A DNA stretch of 64,000 bases from Prauserella_A sp040645195. GTDB lineage: Bacteria > Actinomycetota > Actinomycetes > Mycobacteriales > Pseudonocardiaceae. Below the pieces are notes generated by a model that was not told the origin of the DNA, did not search any database, and saw nothing but the letters and a program-made list of their open reading frames with translations. The position numbers were made by a program, and so were the translations under genes. The first letter of the stretch is position 1; each line of letters begins with the position of its first letter. The stretch covers positions 1 through 64,000 of the forward strand of contig NZ_JBEYXW010000016.1 of NCBI RefSeq assembly GCF_040645195.1, written 5' to 3'. Positions 1-8,348 of the stretch are shown piece by piece.

Positions 1-43
1 CCGCTTCGCCATCTCAGCCACAAACGATCATGGCAACCCCAAA

Positions 44-60
44 CCCCGGCTCCGCCGGGG
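44..60. terminator. Short GC hairpin at the left edge
   Basis: A perfect 7-bp stem (CCCCGGC / GCCGGGG) with a 3-nt loop lies in a stretch (1-198) where I see no gene. It may be a terminator for a gene ending left of the window or for the leftward CMD gene. There is no T-tract, as is common in actinomycetes. Confidence 0.35.
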
Positions 61-198
61 ACCCACCACGCCACCACCGAAAGCGCGCCAGAGCCGTTTG
101 CGGTACGGACCCGATCCGGTGGCGCTGGCGTCATGATCGGTCGGCTGCCTCGGCCGGCGGATCCCTTCGGGTAGGCCAAGGCGTCAGCGGCGCGTGGA

Positions 199-768
199 TC
201 AGTGGCGGTGGGCGGGTACCCCGGGATGTGGCGGAGCTGCGGCGGCGATGTCGAGGGCGTGGAGAACTGCTTTCCGGCCAGCGCCGAGCCGGACTGCGTT
301 AGCGAGGTGCAGCCGGAGGCGGGGCACGTAGCGACGCGCGGGGGTGGCGTCGCTGGCCATGGAGATCAGTTCCTTGACCACGGCGCGCGCCTGGCGGGTG
401 CGCCAGGGGAGGGCGCAGTAGGCGAAGAACGCCTCGTACGCCTCCGGCGACATCCGCAGCAGCGCGTCGAGGAAGCCAGGGACCTCCCGCTCGAACTCGG
501 CCCAGTACGGGTCGAGGCCCGGCAGCCGCTCTCGCAACGCCGTGCGCTCGGCATCCAGCGGTTCGTTGAGGTCGCCTCGTTGCCGCAGGATCGTGGCCAG
601 TCGACGCGAGCCTTCCGTCAGCGTGTGCACACCGAGCCCGGACACGACCACGAGCGTTTCGTGCGCCTGGGCCGTGGTGGCGCCAGCATCGAGCGCTGCG
701 CGGATCCGGTGATCGATACCGCCGGGATGCAGCGTCGCCACCGCCGCCCAGACCGTCGACACGTTCAC
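199..768 (-). CDS. Carboxymuconolactone decarboxylase (CMD/AhpD-like) family protein
   Basis: This 189-residue protein looks like the all-helical CMD/AhpD family: an N-terminal stretch on dehydrating or counting carbon units (GIDHRIRAALDAG) and a C-terminal helix pair (KELISMASDATPARRY followed by LHLANAVRLG). The CxxC peroxidase pair of AhpD is absent, so a lactone decarboxylase or ring-cleavage accessory role is more likely than peroxidase activity. The start is a GTG with AGGA just upstream. It lies directly downstream, on the same strand, of a decayed SnoaL-like gene, so it is probably the last intact member of a degraded catabolic operon. The substrate cannot be told from the sequence. 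Confidence 0.75.
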   Translation of the reverse strand: MNVSTVWAAVATLHPGGIDHRIRAALDAGATTAQAHETLVVVSGLGVHTLTEGSRRLATILRQRGDLNEPLDAERTALRERLPGLDPYWAEFEREVPGFLDALLRMSPEAYEAFFAYCALPWRTRQARAVVKELISMASDATPARRYVPRLRLHLANAVRLGAGRKAVLHALDIAAAAPPHPGVPAHRH

Positions 769-810
769 GGAGATCCTGTTCGGTGGCCTCCTGCGCTCGT
801 CCGAGAAGGA

Positions 811-888
811 CTAACGCGGTAGGTCGGCGGGGGCGGGGCCCTGGCCGGGCCAGGGGGCGCGCAGGTCACTGGTGAGCGAGGTCGCCAC
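811..888 (-). pseudogene. 25-codon vestigial ORF between the CMD gene and the SnoaL remnant
   Basis: A GTG at 888 with GGAGGA upstream opens a 25-codon frame ending in TAG at 811, just before the CMD gene. Its position in a cluster of broken genes suggests it is the surviving 5' end of another lost gene. I cannot assign a family. It also holds a perfect CCCTGGCC-G-GGCCAGGG palindrome (839-855). Confidence 0.3.
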
Positions 889-894
889 GTCCTC

Positions 895-1262
895 CTACCG
901 TCCGACGTGGATGGTCGCGAGCTCTCGCCGTGTGATCTTCCAGCTCTCCGGCGTGCGGACGTAGTCGTCGAGGGTTCCGGACTCCGCCGTACACCGTGGT
1001 CCCGCCGCGGTCGAGTTCCAGGCGCGCGCCGACGACGCCGCTCGCGTGGTCGTCGTTTGGTGAACGTCAGCAGGGTGTAGTTGTGGGTATGCACGGTGGC
1101 GCCCATGTTCTTGCGGTCGTTCTCGATGAACTTGACGATCGCTGCGCGATCGGAGCCGCCCGAGAATCCACCGCCCATGACGAACTCGGCGTCCTCGGCG
1201 AAGGTCGACCCGAGTGTCTCCAGGTCGTTGTCGTCGGCGGCGATGAAGTAGCCGAGCACCGC
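895..1262 (-). pseudogene. SnoaL/NTF2-like protein remnant (5' truncated, frameshifted)
   Basis: On the minus strand one frame reads VLGYFIAADDNDLETLG and VTHTHNYTLLTF-like text typical of SnoaL-like (NTF2 fold) proteins of about 130 residues. Continuity breaks near 1056-1058 (one extra base in an AAA run) and again near 985. After both shifts the C-terminus is recovered (GTLDDYVRTPESWKITRREL, stop TAG at 895-897). The N-terminus is missing: at about 1258-1262 the similarity ends abruptly where an opposite-strand luciferase-like fragment begins. So this is a dead gene, truncated by rearrangement and then eroded. Confidence 0.7.
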
Positions 1263-1565
1263 TGGTTCTGGGACAAGTGGTTCATCCCGCACGGCCAGCA
1301 GTTCCCCAACGTGGTCATCGGCACCGCCGACGAGATCTCGCGCCAGATCGAGCAGGCACACGAGCGGCTCGGCTTCAACGAGTGCTTCCTCATGTTCGGC
1401 CAGGGCCACCTTGAGCCCGGCCGCAACAACGAGGAACTGGCCCGCTTCGCCGAAGAGGTGGCGCGAGATTATCCACAAAGGACAGTGAAGGAACCCTGGT
1501 TTAGCGCGCGAACACCGTCCACATCGACCATCCAAAAGAACCAGAAGGTGAGCCCGAGATCATGA
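1260..1565 (+). pseudogene. C-terminal fragment of a luciferase-like (LLM) flavin monooxygenase
   Basis: From about 1260 the plus strand encodes RWFWDKWFIPHGQQFP, GTADEISRQIEQAHERLG and FGQGHLEPGRNNEELARF, which match the last third of bacterial luciferase-like monooxygenases (F420/FMN, about 350-390 residues). No start or N-terminal barrel half is present. The 5' end coincides with the truncation of the opposing SnoaL remnant. The frame runs on to a TGA at 1563-1565 that overlaps the ATG of the next LLM relic, so the pair were once translationally coupled. Confidence 0.7.
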
Positions 1566-2119
1566 AGAGCGGAATCTTCCACGTCCCGTACATGCGCCCA
1601 GAGCGCTCACCGCGCGAAGTGTTCGACTACTCCGGCCTCTCGCCGATCTCGTTCTTCGGTGGGCTGGACATCGCGCGCTCGCACTGGGACACCTACGCCA
1701 AGGGGGCCGCCGCCAAGGGGTACGCGGCCGACCGCTGCCGGTTCCGCATCTGTCGTGACATCGTCGTCGCCGACACGGACAAGGAAGCCAAACGGATCGC
1801 GATCGAGGGCGGGCTCGGCCACTGCTGGCGTCAGTACCTCGTGCCGGTCTACAAGACCTTCAACATCCTTGACGGCTACATCGACGGCACCGACATCGAC
1901 GCGGCAGACATCGACCTGGACTTCATCGCCGAGCACGTGTGGATCTGCGGCTCGCCCGAGACCGTGATCGAGAAGATGGCCGAGGACACCGGCGGGTTCG
2001 GCCAGATCGTGATGAACACCCACGACTACGTCGAGGACCCCAAGCCGTGGATCGCGTCGATGCACCGCATCGCCAAGGAGGTTGTGCCCAAGGTGCGCGG
2101 TACCGTGCAGGTGAGCTGA
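1562..2119 (+). pseudogene. Luciferase-like monooxygenase with large in-frame internal deletion
   Basis: The 185-codon frame begins with a normal LLM N-terminus (MKSGIFHVPYMRPERSPR). After about 24 residues it jumps to a segment normally found past the middle of the barrel (GLSPISFFGGLDIARSHW), and it ends normally (GQIVMNTHDYVEDP). Family members have about 350-390 residues, so roughly 150-200 residues including much of the TIM barrel and flavin site are gone without loss of frame. It may still be translated but is unlikely to be an active monooxygenase. A strong terminator follows. Confidence 0.7.
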
Positions 2120-2130
2120 GCCTGACGACG

Positions 2131-2171
2131 GCAGTGAGGGCCACCGACGCAAGCACAGTGGCCCTCACTGC
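2131..2171. terminator. Strong intrinsic terminator after the LLM relics
   Basis: A perfect 14-bp inverted repeat (GCAGTGAGGGCCAC at 2131-2144 with its complement at 2158-2171, 13-nt loop) follows the LLM relic stop by 11 bp. It separates the decayed region from the LacI promoter. Confidence 0.75.
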
Positions 2172-2185
2172 GTTCAACACCTGTC

Positions 2186-2249
2186 TTGACGAGCGTGAGA
2201 TCACCACTTATGGTCCTTCCTAATCGTTTAGCCCTAATCGTTTAGGAGA
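2186..2249 (+). promoter_or_regulatory. Promoter and tandem LacI-family operators of the sugar operon
   Basis: TTGACG (2186-2191) and TATGGT (2209-2214) are spaced 17 bp apart and make a good sigma-70 promoter. At and just after the expected start point lies a direct repeat of CCTAATCGTTTAG (2219-2231 and 2233-2245). Each copy contains the near-palindrome CTAATCGTTTAG with the central CG typical of LacI-family operators. The second copy runs into the GGAG ribosome site of the regulator gene. The arrangement indicates autorepression by the downstream LacI protein. Confidence 0.7.
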
Positions 2250-2255
2250 CGGCAG

Positions 2256-3308
2256 GTGGCGAAGAAGCCGACGCTACGGGACGTCAGTCGTGCCTCGGGA
2301 CTGTCGATCTACACCGTCTCGCGCGCGCTGAGCAACGCCGACGGCGTCTCCCCGGCGAGCCGGGAGCTCGTCCTGAAAGCCGCTCGTGAACTGGGCTACG
2401 TGCCGAACCGGGCCGCGCAGGAGCTGCGGAAGAACACCCGCAGCTCGGTCGCGGTCATCACGGCGAGTACCTCGAACTACTACTACATCGACCTGATGAA
2501 GGGCATCCAGCGGACACTGCGCGCCTCCGGCAGGACCGCCGTCGTCGCCGACATCGCCGTCGAGGGCTACCACACCGCCGAGCACGAGGACGCCACGGTG
2601 CAGCACCTCATCCAGTCCCGGACCGCGGGTGTCATCTCGACGCTGCCGCTCAGCCCGCACAACACGCGGCTGCTCGCAGACTGGGACATCCCGCTGGTAT
2701 TCGTCGACTCCCAGCCGCTCGACAACACGCGCATCCCGAGCGTCACCACCGACAACTTCTCCGCGAGCATGAGGGTCGGTGCTCACCTCGCCGAACACGG
2801 CTATACCGACTGGCTCTTCCTCGTCTACCCCGCGCTCTGGTCCACCCGGCTCGAACGCGAGCGGGGGATCAGGGAGGCCGCTCGCAGGCACGGCGCGGCG
2901 CTCACCATACTCGAGAGCGAGAACGACTCGGCCTCCGCCTACGCCACTCTCGCGGCCCACCTCGACCAGGGCGGTGGCACACCCCCACGTGCCGTCATCG
3001 CCGGTAACAACCCGATGGCGCACGGCACCCTGCATCTGTTCAGCGATCGCGGGGTGAGGGTTCCCCACGATGTCGCGATCATCGCCTACGACGAGTTCGC
3101 CTGGGCATCCCTGCTGGACCCGCCGCTGACCGTGCTGAACGAGGACAGCGAGCACATCGGCGTGCTGGCCGCGCGGACCCTCACGCGCATCATCGATGAG
3201 CAGGTCGAGGCCGAGCGCCGCGGTGACCAGCCCACCCCCGCCTACCGGCCTGAAGACCGCCAGGAGGTGAGCGCCGATCTCATCATCAGGCGATCCTGCG
3301 GCTGCTGA
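2256..3308 (+). CDS. LacI-family transcriptional regulator of the sugar ABC operon
   Basis: This 350-residue repressor has an N-terminal LacI helix-turn-helix at residues 6-30 (TLRDVSRASGLSIYTVSRAL), a hinge region near 50-60, and a periplasmic-binding-protein-like effector domain to the C-terminus. The GTG start at 2256 is preceded by AGGAGAC. Tandem LacI-type operators lie immediately upstream, so autoregulation is likely. It is followed on the same strand by a sugar-binding protein, ATPase and permease that it probably controls. The inducer is unknown. The C-terminal tail (RRSCGC) is cysteine-containing and outside the core fold. Confidence 0.9.
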   Translation: MAKKPTLRDVSRASGLSIYTVSRALSNADGVSPASRELVLKAARELGYVPNRAAQELRKNTRSSVAVITASTSNYYYIDLMKGIQRTLRASGRTAVVADIAVEGYHTAEHEDATVQHLIQSRTAGVISTLPLSPHNTRLLADWDIPLVFVDSQPLDNTRIPSVTTDNFSASMRVGAHLAEHGYTDWLFLVYPALWSTRLERERGIREAARRHGAALTILESENDSASAYATLAAHLDQGGGTPPRAVIAGNNPMAHGTLHLFSDRGVRVPHDVAIIAYDEFAWASLLDPPLTVLNEDSEHIGVLAARTLTRIIDEQVEAERRGDQPTPAYRPEDRQEVSADLIIRRSCGC

Positions 3309-3339
3309 CCTGCCGCGCGCATAACCCAGAACCACCCCA

Positions 3340-3366
3340 GCGAGCCGCTCCCGGCGGCGGGCTCGC
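3340..3366 (+). terminator. Intergenic hairpin between lacI-type gene and transporter
   Basis: GCGAGCC (3340-3346) pairs with GGCTCGC (3360-3366) over a 13-nt loop. With no T-tract it could be a partial terminator or mRNA-stabilising element that sets the ratio of regulator to binding protein. No separate promoter or operator copy is visible before the next gene. Confidence 0.4.
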
Positions 3367-3414
3367 CAGCCCCTTACGCCCTCAATCCTCAATCCCTCAA
3401 CGAGGAGGTACTCC

Positions 3415-4374
3415 ATGAAACGTCGCACGCCCACAGTCACCGCCTTGGCCATCGCCGCGATGACCGCACTCGCCCTGACCGGCTGCACCTCCGGCGACGC
3501 CGATACCGCTGCTGCCAAACCCGAGAAGATCGCCTCGATCGGGCTCATGGTCCAGGACATGTCCAACCCGTTCTTCTCGGCGATGGACAAGGGAGCCAAG
3601 CAGGCCGCGCAGAAGATCGGCGCCACCATCAACACCCAGGACGCGCAGCTGGACCTGGCCAACCAGAACAACCAGATCGACGCGTTCATTCAACAGGGAG
3701 TCGATCTGATCGTCGTCAGCGCGGTGGACGAGAGCGGCCTCGAGCCGGCGATCCAGCGAGCCAAGCAGGCCGGCATCATCGTGATCGCCGTCGACACCCC
3801 TGCCAAGGGAGCCGATGCCGTCGTCATGACCGACGCGGTGCAGGCCGGAACGAAGTCCTGCACCTACCTGTTCGAGCAGCTGGGTGGCAAAGGCAACATC
3901 CTGCTCGTCGACGGCACGCCCATCCAGACCATCCGCGACCGGATCACCGGCTGCCGCAACGCCATGAAGGAGTTCCCTGGCATCAAGGCCGTCGGCCAGC
4001 AGGCATCCAAGAACGACCGCGCCTCCGGGCTCGCCGTGACCACCGACATGCTCACCGCGACACCGGATGTGCAGGGGATCTTCGGCATGAACGACCCCTC
4101 GGCACTCGGCGCGGTGCTCGCGGTGGAGCAGGCGGGCCGCGGCGACCGGGTGAAGGTGACCGGCGTGGACGGCAGCCCCGAAGCGGTCTCCGAGCTCCAG
4201 CGCGGGGGCTCGCCGTTCATCGGTACCGCCACCCAGAATCCGGCGGAGATGGTGCGCACGGCGGTTCGCGTCGCACAGGACATTGTGGACGGGAAGCCGC
4301 CGAAGGAGCACACCATCCTGATCCCGAGCGAGCTGGTGACCCGGGACAACGTCAAGGAATACCAAGGCTGGTAG
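3415..4374 (+). CDS. Sugar ABC transporter substrate-binding lipoprotein
   Basis: A 319-residue lipoprotein with a basic N-terminus, hydrophobic stretch and lipobox LTGC (Cys24). The mature part is a RbsB/periplasmic-binding-protein type 1 fold (GLMVQDMSNPFFSAMDKGAK, then VSAVDESGLEPAIQRAKQ and a hinge-side VTGVDGSPEAV). It would capture a pentose, hexose or related polyol at the membrane face for the adjacent ATPase and permease. The ATG has a strong GAGGAGG site. The ligand cannot be deduced, and the family also includes autoinducer-2 binders. Confidence 0.9.
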   Translation: MKRRTPTVTALAIAAMTALALTGCTSGDADTAAAKPEKIASIGLMVQDMSNPFFSAMDKGAKQAAQKIGATINTQDAQLDLANQNNQIDAFIQQGVDLIVVSAVDESGLEPAIQRAKQAGIIVIAVDTPAKGADAVVMTDAVQAGTKSCTYLFEQLGGKGNILLVDGTPIQTIRDRITGCRNAMKEFPGIKAVGQQASKNDRASGLAVTTDMLTATPDVQGIFGMNDPSALGAVLAVEQAGRGDRVKVTGVDGSPEAVSELQRGGSPFIGTATQNPAEMVRTAVRVAQDIVDGKPPKEHTILIPSELVTRDNVKEYQGW

Positions 4375-4378
4375 TCCG

Positions 4379-5905
4379 ATGTCGGGTAACCTGCGCACTC
4401 CATTGCTGCGGCTGGCGGGAGTGACCAAGAGCTTCGGCGCCACCGTCGCGCTCCGCGGCGTCGACTTCGAACTGCGTGCGGGCGAGGTGCACGCGCTGCT
4501 CGGCGAGAATGGTGCGGGCAAGTCGACGCTGATGAAGATCCTCGCCGGAAACGAGCAGCGGGACGCGGGGCGGATCCTGCTCAATGGCGCGGAGATCGAG
4601 ATCCGAACACCCGCGGAGGCCCGGCAGCACGGCATCGCCATCATCCACCAGGAGCTGAACACGCTCCCGAACCTGACGGTGGCCGAGAACCTCGCCCTGG
4701 GACAGGAGCCGCGGACCGCCTACGGCTCGCTCGACCGGCGGGCGATGATCCGTGGCGCGCGGGAGAAACTGGCCCGCATCGGTGCCGACATCGACCCGCG
4801 CAGGCCACTGGGAGCGCTGAGCGTGGGCATGCAGCAGCTCGTGGAGATCGCCCGTGCTGTCAGCGAGGACGCCAGGATTCTCGTGCTCGACGAGCCCACC
4901 GCCGCCCTGTCCAGGGCGGAGGCGCTGCGCCTCTACGAGGTGATCGAGGAGATGCGTGGCGCCGGGGTGGGAATGATCTACATTTCCCACCGCATGGAGG
5001 AGGTCTGGCAGCTCGCCGACCGTGTCACCGTCTTCCGGGACGGCGGGTACATCGGCACCAGGGACCGGGAGGAGGTCCGCCCTGCCGACGTTGTGCGCAT
5101 GATGGTGGGGCGCCCCGTCGACGACCTGTACCAGCACCGCGCGCGGAAGCCGGGCGAGGTCGTGCTCGACGTGGCTGGGCTGACCGGTGACGGGGTCGGC
5201 CCTGTCAGCTTCCGGGTCCGCGCAGGTGAGGTCGTCTGCCTCGCCGGGCTCGTCGGCTCCGGCCGCACCGAGGTCGCCCGGCTCGTCTTCGGAGCCGATC
5301 GGCCCCGCGCCGGTTCGGTCGGAGTCGGCGGCCGGACCGTCACACCCCGCACGCCCCGCGAGGCAATCCGCGCCGGTATCGCGATGGTGCCGGAGAGCCG
5401 CAAGGACCAGGCGTTGTTCCCGCAGCTGGCCGTGGAGGACAACATCGCTGTCAGCTCGCTCGGTTCCCACGTCACCGCGGGTGTGCTGCACCGGCGCCGG
5501 ATCCGCGACGGTGTCACGACCACATTGGACCGGCTGCGCCTGCGGCGCGGCGCGCTACGCCTACCTGTGGTCGCGCTGTCCGGCGGGAACCAGCAGAAGG
5601 CAGTGCTCGCGCGCTGGCTCCTGCGCGACTCCGCGGTACTGATCCTCGACGAGCCGACCCGGGGCGTCGACATCGGAGCCAAAAGCGAGATCTACGAACT
5701 GATCAACGAACTGACCGACCGTGGCAAGGCTGTCCTCGTCGTCTCGTCCGACCTGCCCGAGGCGATCGGCATCAGCGACCGCGTCCTCGTCATGCGTGGC
5801 GGGCGCATCGTGCACGAGCTCGACTCCCAGCACGCAACCGAGGAGGACGTCATGTTCCACGCCACCGGCACGGCGGCAGGCTCCACCGGAGTGACCCATG
5901 ACTGA
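4379..5905 (+). CDS. Sugar ABC transporter ATP-binding protein (double ATPase, RbsA/XylG type)
   Basis: 508 residues carrying two ABC domains. The first has an intact Walker A (GENGAGKST, residues 42-50) and Walker B (LDEPTAALS). Its signature region is SVGMQQ. The second half has a degenerate P-loop (GSGRTEVAR, no Lys) but an intact LSGGNQQK signature and LDEPTRGVDIG. This asymmetry is usual for carbohydrate uptake (CUT2) ATPases. It starts 4 bp after the binding protein and overlaps the permease by 8 bp, so the three form one transcription unit. Confidence 0.93.
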   Translation: MSGNLRTPLLRLAGVTKSFGATVALRGVDFELRAGEVHALLGENGAGKSTLMKILAGNEQRDAGRILLNGAEIEIRTPAEARQHGIAIIHQELNTLPNLTVAENLALGQEPRTAYGSLDRRAMIRGAREKLARIGADIDPRRPLGALSVGMQQLVEIARAVSEDARILVLDEPTAALSRAEALRLYEVIEEMRGAGVGMIYISHRMEEVWQLADRVTVFRDGGYIGTRDREEVRPADVVRMMVGRPVDDLYQHRARKPGEVVLDVAGLTGDGVGPVSFRVRAGEVVCLAGLVGSGRTEVARLVFGADRPRAGSVGVGGRTVTPRTPREAIRAGIAMVPESRKDQALFPQLAVEDNIAVSSLGSHVTAGVLHRRRIRDGVTTTLDRLRLRRGALRLPVVALSGGNQQKAVLARWLLRDSAVLILDEPTRGVDIGAKSEIYELINELTDRGKAVLVVSSDLPEAIGISDRVLVMRGGRIVHELDSQHATEEDVMFHATGTAAGSTGVTHD

Positions 5906-6941
5906 GCGCACCCTTGACACCACCGAACCCACTGGCGCGGCGGCACCCGAGCCCCCGCGCGCGTTCGACTTCGCGTACTGGTGGGACCGCGTCGGCATCC
6001 TCGTCGTCCTGATCGCCCTTGTAGCGCTCATGGCGGTGATCGCACCGAACTTCGCCTCGGTGGACAACCTGTTCAACATCGCCCGCTCGATCGCGATCAA
6101 TGCCATCCTCGCAGCCGGGCTCACGTTCGTGATCCTCACCGCGGGCATCGACCTGTCCGTCGGCTCGATCCTCGCCGTGTCCGGTGTGGTCGCCGTGCTC
6201 ACCGCCGTGGCAGGGCTGCCCGCACCGGTCGCCATCCTGCTCGGCGTCCTCGCCGGCGCGGCAGCCGGTTTGCTGAACGGCGTGCTCACCGCCTACCTCT
6301 CGCTGGCAGCGTTCATCGTCACGCTGGGCTCCATGACGTTCCTGCGCGGGCTCGCCTACACGATGACCGACGGGCAGCCCATCGTCGACAACAGACTGAG
6401 CTTCCGCGACATCGGAAACGGTTACCTCGCCGGGATCCCGGCACCCGTCGTGATCATGGTGTTCGTCTATCTGGTCGCGTGGTTCCTGCTGGAACGCACC
6501 CGCTATGGGCGGCACGTGTACGCGGTCGGCGACAACGCCGAGGCCGCGCGGCTGGCGGGGATCAACGTCAAGCGGGTCATCACGTCGGTGTACGTGCTGG
6601 CCGGGGCCTGTGCCGGGCTGGCAGGGGTCATCTTCGCGGCCCGGGTCGTCTCGGCACAACCGACCGCGGGCACCAGCTACGAGCTGGACGCGATCGCAGC
6701 CGTCGTGCTCGGCGGGACCAGCCTGATGGGCGGCAGGGGCCGCATCCTCGGCACGCTCATCGGCTCGATCATCCTGGGCGTGCTCAGCACCGGGCTCATC
6801 CTGATGAACGTTCCGTTCTTCACCCAGCTGCTCATCAAGGGAGCGGTGATCATCGTCGCGGTTGCGATCGACAGCCTCAAACGGCGATCCCTGAGGTTGC
6901 GCCGCCGCGCGCCGAAAGTGCCCACGGCGGCGGGGGCCTGA
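5898..6941 (+). CDS. Sugar ABC transporter permease (RbsC/CUT2 type)
   Basis: 347-residue polytopic membrane protein with about 8-10 hydrophobic segments. It has the CUT2 permease signatures GIDLSVGSILAVSGV and the EAA-like loop region GDNAEAARLAGINVKR. It probably acts as a homodimer channel with the double ATPase and lipoprotein upstream. The cytoplasmic C-terminus is strongly basic. Confidence 0.92.
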   Translation: MTERTLDTTEPTGAAAPEPPRAFDFAYWWDRVGILVVLIALVALMAVIAPNFASVDNLFNIARSIAINAILAAGLTFVILTAGIDLSVGSILAVSGVVAVLTAVAGLPAPVAILLGVLAGAAAGLLNGVLTAYLSLAAFIVTLGSMTFLRGLAYTMTDGQPIVDNRLSFRDIGNGYLAGIPAPVVIMVFVYLVAWFLLERTRYGRHVYAVGDNAEAARLAGINVKRVITSVYVLAGACAGLAGVIFAARVVSAQPTAGTSYELDAIAAVVLGGTSLMGGRGRILGTLIGSIILGVLSTGLILMNVPFFTQLLIKGAVIIVAVAIDSLKRRSLRLRRRAPKVPTAAGA

Positions 6942-6983
6942 CCCCACCCGCCTGCCATCGTGAACAGGAGAGGAGCCAGCGAC

Positions 6984-8333
6984 GTGTCCTGCACCGTCGT
7001 CGTCACCGACACCCAGCCCGGTCCACGCATCCACGAACCCGTGACCTTCACTGTCCACAGTGAACTCGATGGTGACTTGTGGCTGGCGCGCACCCCGGGC
7101 GGCGAGCGGGTGCTGTGTCAGCGGTTGACCGCGGGCGCGCAGCCGGGCCGGACGAACTTCGTCGCCGTGCTGTCCTTCCAGGGCAGCACCGAGTTCACCC
7201 TGATCGGCCCCGTCGAGGACACCGGTGCGGGCATACGCGCGCTCGATCCGCGTGAGCCCGACGCCTTCGCCCGGCTGGACACCGGCTACTTCGACCTCGA
7301 GCTGTGCACCGGCACCGCGCAGGGAACCGGCTCGTCGAAGTGGGGCATCCGGCATTTCCGGTCGTTGCACGAGGGCGTCGACCTGCTGCCCTCCGGCAAC
7401 AACGCGATCGGCGGCTTCTACGGCCCGTTCTTCACCCCGGAGAACGGGCTCATCAACCCGCCGGAGCACACGACCGTGGAAATCGAGGTCGTCGAGCGAG
7501 GACCGGTCCTGCACCACTACCGCATGCACGGCACGGTGCCGGACGGGCTGCTGGATGAGCTCAAAGGCAAGACGTTCTCCATCGACTGGCGGTTCACCCA
7601 CGGCACGCCCTACTTCAACCGGCGTTACCGGGTGGACGACTTCCAGATTGTCGTCAACGGCCGGTCGGTGACCAACAAGATCACCGTGGGCGACGAGTTC
7701 GAGGGCGGGCGGGGGCAGCTCGTTTTCGACCGCTTCGAGTCCTATGCGGACACTCATTACCGCTCGGGTGACCCGTACGCCGAGGAACTGGTCGCCATGG
7801 TCACCGACACGCTCGCCACCTCCGAATCGGAGAGCAGCCGGTTCAAGGAGTTCCGTGCGCAGCTCGACGGCGACATGACGGCCGCGCACTGGGACCTGTA
7901 CTGGCGGCTGTTCTGTGCCTGGGAGCAGGCCCTCGACCACGACGAGATCCGCAGCAGGCTCGCACACGTCCGCGCAGCGGCACATGTCCGGGCGGATGTG
8001 CCTGGGCGCGCTTGGACGCACGCGACCGGACCGGTCGACGTCTCGGCGGTACCGGACGCGACGATCTTTCCCGGCCCCGCCTCGAAGACGGCCGAGTTCC
8101 ACACAGGCACGAAGCGGGCGATGGTGTGGTGGACTTCCGCGCCGTCCGGCGCATTCCAGATCGTCCAGCGCCGCGAGTCCGGCTGGGTCAACTGGGGCTC
8201 CAACGGCGAGAACGAATGCCCGGAGCTGCCCGTCGGTGTGGAGATCAAGACGGCGTACGGCCTGTTCGCCGACACCTGGCGCACGGTCGCCGACCAGCTG
8301 GCCGGCCCGCCCACTGTGCACATCAGAGGGTGA
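6984..8333 (+). CDS. Unrecognised protein in the sugar-uptake operon
   Basis: I do not recognise a family. The 449-residue product has no signal peptide or membrane segment. It is rich in beta-prone, aromatic and charged segments (HFRSLHEGVDLLPSGNNAIG, FYGPFFTPENGLINPPEHT, WRFTHGTPYFNRRY, VWWTSAPSGAFQIVQRR), a style seen in beta-sandwich carbohydrate-active or sugar-mutarotase-like proteins. I chose the GTG at 6984 (AGGAG 8 bp upstream) over the GTG at 6960, which has no ribosome site. It sits 42 bp behind the permease, so it probably processes the imported sugar. An intracellular glycosidase, lyase or epimerase is possible, but no catalytic motif is visible. Confidence 0.65.
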   Translation: MSCTVVVTDTQPGPRIHEPVTFTVHSELDGDLWLARTPGGERVLCQRLTAGAQPGRTNFVAVLSFQGSTEFTLIGPVEDTGAGIRALDPREPDAFARLDTGYFDLELCTGTAQGTGSSKWGIRHFRSLHEGVDLLPSGNNAIGGFYGPFFTPENGLINPPEHTTVEIEVVERGPVLHHYRMHGTVPDGLLDELKGKTFSIDWRFTHGTPYFNRRYRVDDFQIVVNGRSVTNKITVGDEFEGGRGQLVFDRFESYADTHYRSGDPYAEELVAMVTDTLATSESESSRFKEFRAQLDGDMTAAHWDLYWRLFCAWEQALDHDEIRSRLAHVRAAAHVRADVPGRAWTHATGPVDVSAVPDATIFPGPASKTAEFHTGTKRAMVWWTSAPSGAFQIVQRRESGWVNWGSNGENECPELPVGVEIKTAYGLFADTWRTVADQLAGPPTVHIRG

Positions 8334-8348
8334 CCAAGCCCTGCCTGT

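Noticed and set aside
839..855. Palindrome CCCTGGCC-G-GGCCAGGG as an operator
   Set aside because: It lies inside a vestigial ORF in a decayed region, has a 1-nt loop and no promoter nearby; probably coincidental.
765..1535. A 256-codon minus-strand frame as a functional protein
   Set aside because: Only an internal piece resembles SnoaL proteins; both ends are out-of-frame or antisense text, so it is called a pseudogene instead.
5850..8321. 823-residue open frame on the minus strand
   Set aside because: It is antisense to the permease and the unrecognised operon gene, has highly skewed Arg/His/Gly composition and no recognisable domain: a GC-rich shadow frame.
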